Of a stretch of DNA of 14,603 nucleotides, positions 14,532 to 14,603 are shown one piece after another (within the stretch, counting starts at the first letter, position 1; every line of letters begins with the position of its first letter). A program made the position numbers and the translations under genes. Under the pieces are notes generated by a model, which did no database searches, was not told the DNA's origin, and was given only the letters and a program-made list of their open reading frames with translations. This stretch comes from Comamonadaceae bacterium (lineage in GTDB: Bacteria > Pseudomonadota > Gammaproteobacteria > Burkholderiales > Burkholderiaceae_C): assembly GCA_947374485.1 (NCBI GenBank), contig CANCCF010000093.1:1-14603 (forward strand). Reading direction: 5' to 3'.

Positions 14532-14603
14532 CCATTCCCACCCTGGACAGGGTACTGGATGCCGTGCTGCGGGTGGATGCCGAGCTGAATATACAGTTCA
14601 TCT
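14528..14603 (+). CDS. Start of a PAS-like sensor protein (cut by window end)
   Basis: Only 25 complete codons are present. The reading MTIPTLDRVLDAVLRVDAEL followed by NIQFI resembles the opening helix and first beta strand of a PAS domain (LDAVL.VD..L.I.F). GGTGGGG lies five bases before the ATG. In this family such starts often lead into diguanylate cyclases or histidine kinases, but the rest of the gene is outside the window, so the output domain is unknown. A 24-codon ORF overlaps its start. It is divergent from the DUF1003 gene. Confidence 0.55.
   Translation, partial: MTIPTLDRVLDAVLRVDAELNIQFI

Noticed and set aside
13924..14601. Long minus-strand frame overlapping the DUF1003 gene and running to the window end
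   Set aside because: It is out of frame with the clear DUF1003 signature and has low-complexity Arg/Ala/Pro-rich translation.

Overview
This GC-rich, densely coded window looks like the chromosome of a betaproteobacterium of the order Burkholderiales, most likely family Comamonadaceae (Rhodoferax/Polaromonas-like). The grounds are the protein sequences (MreC, PBP2, GatB, DUF4124 and DUF1003 types), the gatCAB / mreBCD-mrdA neighbourhood, and a GC-rich intergenic repeat that I recall from Comamonadaceae. The species assignment is inference. I see no prophage, insertion sequence, CRISPR array, rRNA or tRNA.

Layout from left to right: (1) 1-291, non-coding leader with a possible promoter. (2) 292-2016 (+), a GMC-family FAD oxidoreductase. 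(3) 2017-2310, a non-coding gap with hairpins that end in a strong intrinsic terminator, possibly a small RNA. (4) 2311-3069 (+), a TSUP (TauE/SafE-type) permease. (5) 7799 down to 3169 (-), the rod-shape operon mreB-mreC-mreD-mrdA. (6) 8015-11318 (+), the gatC-gatA-gatB operon for the tRNA-dependent amidotransferase, divergent from mreB. (7) 12737 down to 11368 (-), pyrE followed by a secreted DUF4124 coiled-coil protein. (8) 12736-13533 (+), exodeoxyribonuclease III, whose start overlaps that of pyrE head to head. (9) 13734-13826 (+), a 30-residue membrane miniprotein with a strong ribosome binding site. (10) 14399 down to 13842 (-), a DUF1003 membrane protein. (11) 14457-14603 (+), a 24-codon leader ORF overlapping (ATGA) the start of a PAS-like sensor gene cut by the window end.

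The core is housekeeping: MreB, MreC, MreD and PBP2 form the elongasome that guides lateral wall synthesis, GatCAB completes Gln-tRNA(Gln)/Asn-tRNA(Asn), PyrE makes UMP precursor, and ExoIII repairs abasic sites.

The most unusual structure is an 83-bp hairpin-forming repeat. Two nearly identical copies, 84 bp apart, make up virtually the whole mreD-mrdA gap, so mrdA has repeat DNA as its upstream translation signal. A diverged copy with a partial neighbour at the same 84-bp period lies against the mrdA stop codon. Other points of interest are the candidate small RNA at 2051-2271, the 30-aa miniprotein with a structured leader, the overlapping pyrE/xth start codons, and the leader ORF before the PAS-like gene.
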